Below, piece by piece: positions 5,563 to 7,434 of a DNA stretch of 7,434 nt. The DNA is taken from contig JBMNVL010000093.1 of the NCBI GenBank assembly GCA_050946775.1, positions 1 to 7,434 of the forward strand, read 5' to 3'. The notes below the pieces were generated by a model. The model was not told the DNA's origin and did no database searches. It saw nothing but the letters and a program-made list of their open reading frames with translations. Source of the DNA: UMGS1474 sp050946775. Its GTDB lineage: Bacteria; Bacillota; Clostridia; Oscillospirales; Acutalibacteraceae. Positions within the stretch are counted from its first letter, which is position 1. Each line of letters begins with the position of its first letter. Position numbers and translations under genes: made by a program.

Positions 5563-6030
5563 ATGCCTAAACTGGTGTACGTTTACGGGGACGATCAAAA
5601 GATGCTGGAGGTGCTGGTTTCCTCCTTGCGGAACAACGGGTATTCGATCGAATACACCGATATTTCCGAGGAGAATCTCGGCGGCAACATCACCGCGGAC
5701 ATTTCCCTTGTCTGCAAACCGGTTTCCATCACCGAAAAGATCACGATGGGCGGGTTGACGGTGGATCTGGATAACATGTCGGTCACCAATGAGAAACAGG
5801 AAACCATTCATTTTACGCCCACCGAGTTTTCGATGCTGACCTATCTGATGAAAAACGCCGCACGCGCCGTTCCGCGCAGCGAACTGCTGCCGGCGGTCTG
5901 GGGGATCGATCACAACCCGGCGACCCGCGTGGCGGACGATACCCTCAAGCGCATCCGCCGCAAGCTGGCCGGTTCCCGGCTGACCATCGACACGGTGTGG
6001 GGCTACGGCTTCAAGATCCGGGAGATCTGA
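5563..6030 (+). CDS. Orphan OmpR/PhoB-type winged-helix regulator with shortened receiver remnant
   Basis: DNA-binding protein of 155 residues. Residues 61-155 form an OmpR/PhoB C-terminal winged helix: HFTPTEFSMLTYLM (83-96), AVPRSELLPAVWG (102-114), the recognition helix ATRVADDTLKRIRRKLAGS (120-138) and the wing hairpin TIDTVWGYGFKI (141-152). In the wing the usual Arg of TVRGxGY is Trp. Residues 1-55 look like the beginning of a receiver: strand KLVYVYGDD (3-11), helix MLEVLVSSLRNNGY (14-27), strand SIEYTD. A full receiver is about 120 residues. ADISLVCKP (45-53) could match either the phospho-Asp strand, with the Asp lost, or the Lys-Pro end of strand five. Phosphorylation is therefore unlikely, and no histidine kinase is nearby. 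The strong ribosome-binding site rules out a longer start. Target genes are unknown; autoregulation through the upstream dyad is a guess. It ends in a terminator before cca. Confidence 0.85.
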   Translation: MPKLVYVYGDDQKMLEVLVSSLRNNGYSIEYTDISEENLGGNITADISLVCKPVSITEKITMGGLTVDLDNMSVTNEKQETIHFTPTEFSMLTYLMKNAARAVPRSELLPAVWGIDHNPATRVADDTLKRIRRKLAGSRLTIDTVWGYGFKIREI

Positions 6031-6040
6031 GAAAACATAC

Positions 6041-6071
6041 AAGGGCCGAACGCCGCGGTGTTCGGCCTTTT
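6041..6071 (+). terminator. Intrinsic terminator between the regulator gene and cca
   Basis: GGCCGAAC (6044-6051) pairs perfectly with GTTCGGCC (6060-6067). AAG before and TTTT after extend the stem through a G-U and two A-U pairs and supply the T run (6068-6071). It starts 10 nt after the regulator stop and ends 20 nt before the cca ATG, leaving no room for a separate cca promoter downstream of it. It could work as a partial terminator or attenuator for cca. Confidence 0.85.
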
Positions 6072-6091
6072 GCTTTGAGAGGAAGGAATGG

Positions 6092-7423
6092 ATGATGCGA
6101 CTGCATCCGGCAGCGACACGGTTGATCGTGCGGCTGTATGAGGCAGGATTTGAGGGATACGCCGTGGGCGGCTGCGTGCGGGACGCCCTGCGGGGCGTTA
6201 CGCCGCGCGATTGGGACGTGACCACCAACGCGACGCCCGTTCAGGTCATAGCCGCCTGCAGTGAATGGCCGGTGATCCCTACCGGCGAGGTTCACGGCAC
6301 CGTGACGGTTTTGATCGACGAGACGCCTGTTGAAGTCACGACATACCGGGTAGACGGCAGCTACCGGGATCACCGTCATCCCGACGCGGTGCGCTTTTCG
6401 ACCTCGCTGCAAGAGGATCTGGCCAGGCGGGACTTTACCGTCAACGCCATGGCGTGCGCGCCGGACGGGTCGATCATCGATCCCTTTGACGGCCGTCGGG
6501 ATCTGGCCGACGGAATCATCCGCTGCGTCGGCGATCCGGATCACCGGTTTTCCGAGGACGCTTTGCGGATACTGCGGGCGCTGCGGTTTGCCTCCACCCT
6601 GTCCTTCGGCATAGAGCCGAAAACAGCGGCGGCGATCCACCGTTTCGCAGGCCATTTGAAGGCCGTATCGGCGGAGCGGATCTACGCCGAGTTGACGGCG
6701 ATGCTGTGCGGAAATAACGTTGGCGCCGTATTGACGGATTTTCCCGACGTTTTGGAGGCGGTGATCCCGGAGATCGTCGCCATGCGCCGGTGTCCCCAGC
6801 GCCATCCCTGCCACGGCGAAGACGTATACGCCCATACCGTACTGGCAACGGCCGCGGCGCCGGCCGATCCGGTTTTGCGCTGGACCATGCTGCTGCACGA
6901 CTGCGGCAAACCGCTTTGCCACACCACCGACGCCGCCGGGATCGATCACTTTTACGGCCACGAAAAAAAGGGCGCCGAAATGGCGCGTCAACGGTTGACA
7001 GCCCTCAGAGCCGACCGCAAAACGATCGATGCCGTCGGCACGCTCATTGAGCGGCACGGAATGGTTTTGCCCCCTACCCCACCGGTGATCCGCCGTTGGC
7101 TGGGACGGTTGGGCGAAGAGGATCTGCGGCGGCTGACGGCGGTGCACCGCGCCGACGCGGCGGGATGCAATCCGGCGGTACGAGAAAAGAAAATACACGA
7201 ATGCGACGAATGGGAGCGGGCGCTGGAGGACGTGATCGCCGCGGCGCCCTGCGTGCGGCGGGATCAACTGGCGGTCAACGGCCGGGATCTGATGGCCTTG
7301 GGTATTCCCGCCGGGCCGGTTTTGGGCGACTGGCTGAACCGCCTGCTCGACGAGGTGATCGCCGGCCGTCTGGCAAACGACAAGGAAACGCTCATAGCCT
7401 ATGTAAAAGACGCTGCTCATTGA
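6092..7423 (+). CDS. cca: CCA tRNA nucleotidyltransferase (class II, with HD domain)
   Basis: Adds or repairs the 3'-terminal CCA of tRNAs using CTP and ATP, in the cytoplasm. The 443-residue product has the class II nucleotidyltransferase motifs in order: YAVGGCVRDALRG (23-35), the metal-binding D40-W-D42 in RDWDVTTNATP, RRDFTVNAMA (112-121), DPFDGRRDLADGIIRCVGDP (130-149) and SEDALRILRALRFAS (154-168), the last containing the EDxxR nucleotide-templating type of motif. ERIYAEL (195-201) begins the neck region. An HD domain follows: H248 in DVYAHT, H269-D270 in MLLHDCGKP, and FYGHEKKGAE (287-296); HD domains occur in many Firmicute CCA enzymes. Start: ATG at 6092 with GAGGAAGG just upstream; the adjacent ATG at 6095 is equally possible. 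Its stop codon lies in the terminator hairpin. Whether it adds CCA or only A cannot be told by eye, but no second such gene is visible here. Confidence 0.96.
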   Translation: MMRLHPAATRLIVRLYEAGFEGYAVGGCVRDALRGVTPRDWDVTTNATPVQVIAACSEWPVIPTGEVHGTVTVLIDETPVEVTTYRVDGSYRDHRHPDAVRFSTSLQEDLARRDFTVNAMACAPDGSIIDPFDGRRDLADGIIRCVGDPDHRFSEDALRILRALRFASTLSFGIEPKTAAAIHRFAGHLKAVSAERIYAELTAMLCGNNVGAVLTDFPDVLEAVIPEIVAMRRCPQRHPCHGEDVYAHTVLATAAAPADPVLRWTMLLHDCGKPLCHTTDAAGIDHFYGHEKKGAEMARQRLTALRADRKTIDAVGTLIERHGMVLPPTPPVIRRWLGRLGEEDLRRLTAVHRADAAGCNPAVREKKIHECDEWERALEDVIAAAPCVRRDQLAVNGRDLMALGIPAGPVLGDWLNRLLDEVIAGRLANDKETLIAYVKDAAH

Positions 7424-7434
7424 GCAGCGTCTTT
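7406..7434. terminator. Intrinsic terminator overlapping the end of cca
   Basis: AAAGACGCTGCTCA (7406-7419) and TGAGCAGCGTCTTT (7421-7434) form a perfect 14-bp inverted repeat around a single T. In RNA the innermost pairs would open to make a loop. The left arm encodes the last five residues of Cca (K-D-A-A-H) and the right arm starts with its TGA stop. The window ends in the T run, so its full length is unseen. The symmetric A and T flanks would let it act in both directions. Confidence 0.85.

Noticed and set aside
6011..7420. A 469-codon minus-strand open frame opposite cca
   Set aside because: It is a mirror of a strongly conserved cca frame, low in recognisable motifs and typical of antisense frames in GC-rich DNA.

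Overview
The window looks like a chromosomal core-gene segment from an endospore-forming (or spore-lineage) member of the Clostridia with fairly GC-rich coding DNA and AT-rich promoters. Three things point this way. First, there is a GerW/YtfJ-family sporulation protein next to a DUF2953 protein. Second, the run site-2 protease, scpA, scpB, DUF2953, gerW, D-Ala-D-Ala carboxypeptidase is an arrangement I associate with Oscillospiraceae/Ruminococcaceae-type Firmicutes. Third, the ribosome-binding sites are strong AGGAGG-type and the promoters are TTGnnn/TATAAT-type. The family-level placement is inference.

The left half (1-3470) is one tight minus-strand operon. It is read from a good sigma-A-type promoter at 3508-3536 in the order: M50 site-2 protease-like membrane peptidase, scpA, scpB, DUF2953 membrane protein, gerW, and a serine D-Ala-D-Ala carboxypeptidase cut by the left window edge. 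Gaps are 24 nt or less except before the carboxypeptidase (47 nt). scpB and the DUF2953 gene overlap by 4 nt (ATGA), and the DUF2953 gene runs about 70 nt into gerW. The operon joins chromosome condensation and segregation (the ScpA/ScpB partners of SMC) to membrane, cell-wall and spore functions.

The right half (3596-7434) is on the plus strand. A divergent promoter drives rpmB (ribosomal protein L28, zinc-binding four-cysteine form), which ends in a clear intrinsic terminator. pncB (nicotinate phosphoribosyltransferase, NAD salvage) follows with its own promoter. Next comes a 155-residue orphan DNA-binding protein: an OmpR/PhoB winged helix behind a shortened, probably non-phosphorylatable receiver remnant. 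Its upstream region is AT-rich and carries dyad symmetry over a candidate -10. After another intrinsic terminator comes cca, the tRNA CCA-adding enzyme with an HD domain, whose stop codon lies inside its own terminator hairpin at the window edge.

Most of the window is ordinary housekeeping DNA. I see no mobile elements, CRISPR arrays, tRNA or rRNA genes, or defence system. The items most worth a second look are the truncated-receiver regulator with its operator-like dyad, the long DUF2953/gerW overlap, and the terminator placed directly in front of cca. No gene-free stretch exceeds 300 bases; the longest are 3471-3658 and 5411-5562, both described below.
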